From NCBI GenBank assembly GCA_023807065.1, contig JAJJLU010000850.1, forward strand, positions 1 through 16,502: a stretch of 16,502 bases of DNA. Direction: 5' to 3'. The DNA comes from Isotricha intestinalis (Eukaryota; Ciliophora; Litostomatea; Vestibuliferida; Isotrichidae). Positions within the stretch are counted from its first letter, which is position 1, and each line of letters begins with the position of its first letter. The notes beneath the pieces are model-generated. The model worked only from the letters and a program-made list of their open reading frames with translations, did no database searches and had not been told where the DNA came from. Of this stretch, positions 16,486-16,502 are shown one piece after another. The position numbers and the translations under genes were made by a program.

Positions 16486-16502
16486 ATTGGGGATTGGGGA
16501 TT
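16486..16502 (+). repeat. Terminal telomere-like repeat ATTGGGG
   Basis: The window ends in ATTGGGG, ATTGGGG, ATT, the G-rich strand pointing off the end. This is the orientation expected at a right chromosome end, and the unit is the complement of the CCCCAAT units at 1588-1623. Only about two and a half copies are visible, so it is a telomere candidate, not proven. Confidence 0.62.

Noticed and set aside
1..16502. tRNA, rRNA or transposon sequences
   Set aside because: I found no cloverleaf-like G/C-rich segment, no rRNA core motif and no transposase signature on either strand; the unidentified fragment at 1-291 is too short to call.

Overview
The window looks like AT-rich eukaryotic nuclear DNA. 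Non-coding stretches are almost pure A/T, and the coding sequence is also strongly AT-biased. The main gene has no visible introns across about 14 kb, uses the standard code (long open frame, TAA stop) and lacks a Shine-Dalgarno site. GGGATT/GGGGATT (ATTGGGG) tracts occur at three places, one being the last bases of the window. Together with gene-sized spacing and decayed bacterial-type genes, this suggests a macronuclear chromosome of a ciliate, possibly a rumen litostome-type ciliate, since litostomes are reported to use the standard code. That assignment is inference. An anaerobic fungus or another AT-rich protist is the main alternative.

Layout. (1) Bases 1-1565 hold three decayed fragments: the tail of an unidentified protein, a cytidine deaminase pseudogene (cdd-like) that keeps a bacterial-style Shine-Dalgarno, and the first ~100 codons of a phosphoserine aminotransferase (serC-like) with a frameshift. 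They are followed by ~400 bp of empty A/T DNA. (2) Bases 1566-1623 are a head-to-head telomere-like junction: a G-rich (GGGATT)n tract runs directly into a C-rich (CCCAAT/CCCCAAT)n tract. (3) Bases 1726-15743 are one giant gene encoding a homologue of the AAA+ E3 ubiquitin ligase RNF213 (about 4,670 residues). It is split near its 3' end by a single-base frameshift at about 14,726-14,730. (4) Bases 15744-16126, minus strand, are a broken 5' fragment of a eukaryotic gene, possibly a sorting-nexin-like protein, whose stop abuts the stop of the giant gene. (5) Bases 16127-16502 are A/T-rich end sequence with a tiny truncated ORF, a telomere-like hairpin, and a terminal ATTGGGGATTGGGGATT.

My reading is that the window joins two chromosome ends at base 1587/1588. 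To the right lies a ~14.9 kb chromosome that carries essentially one intact gene and has telomere-like sequence at both ends. To the left lies the end of a different chromosome (or a fusion partner) holding relics of bacterial origin. The genes do not form a pathway. The RNF213-like protein is the only one likely to be functional. Its zinc fingers are notable: a perfect ZZ finger ahead of the AAA core, an RZ-like finger whose expected His/Cys ligands are missing, and no RING finger that I can find.
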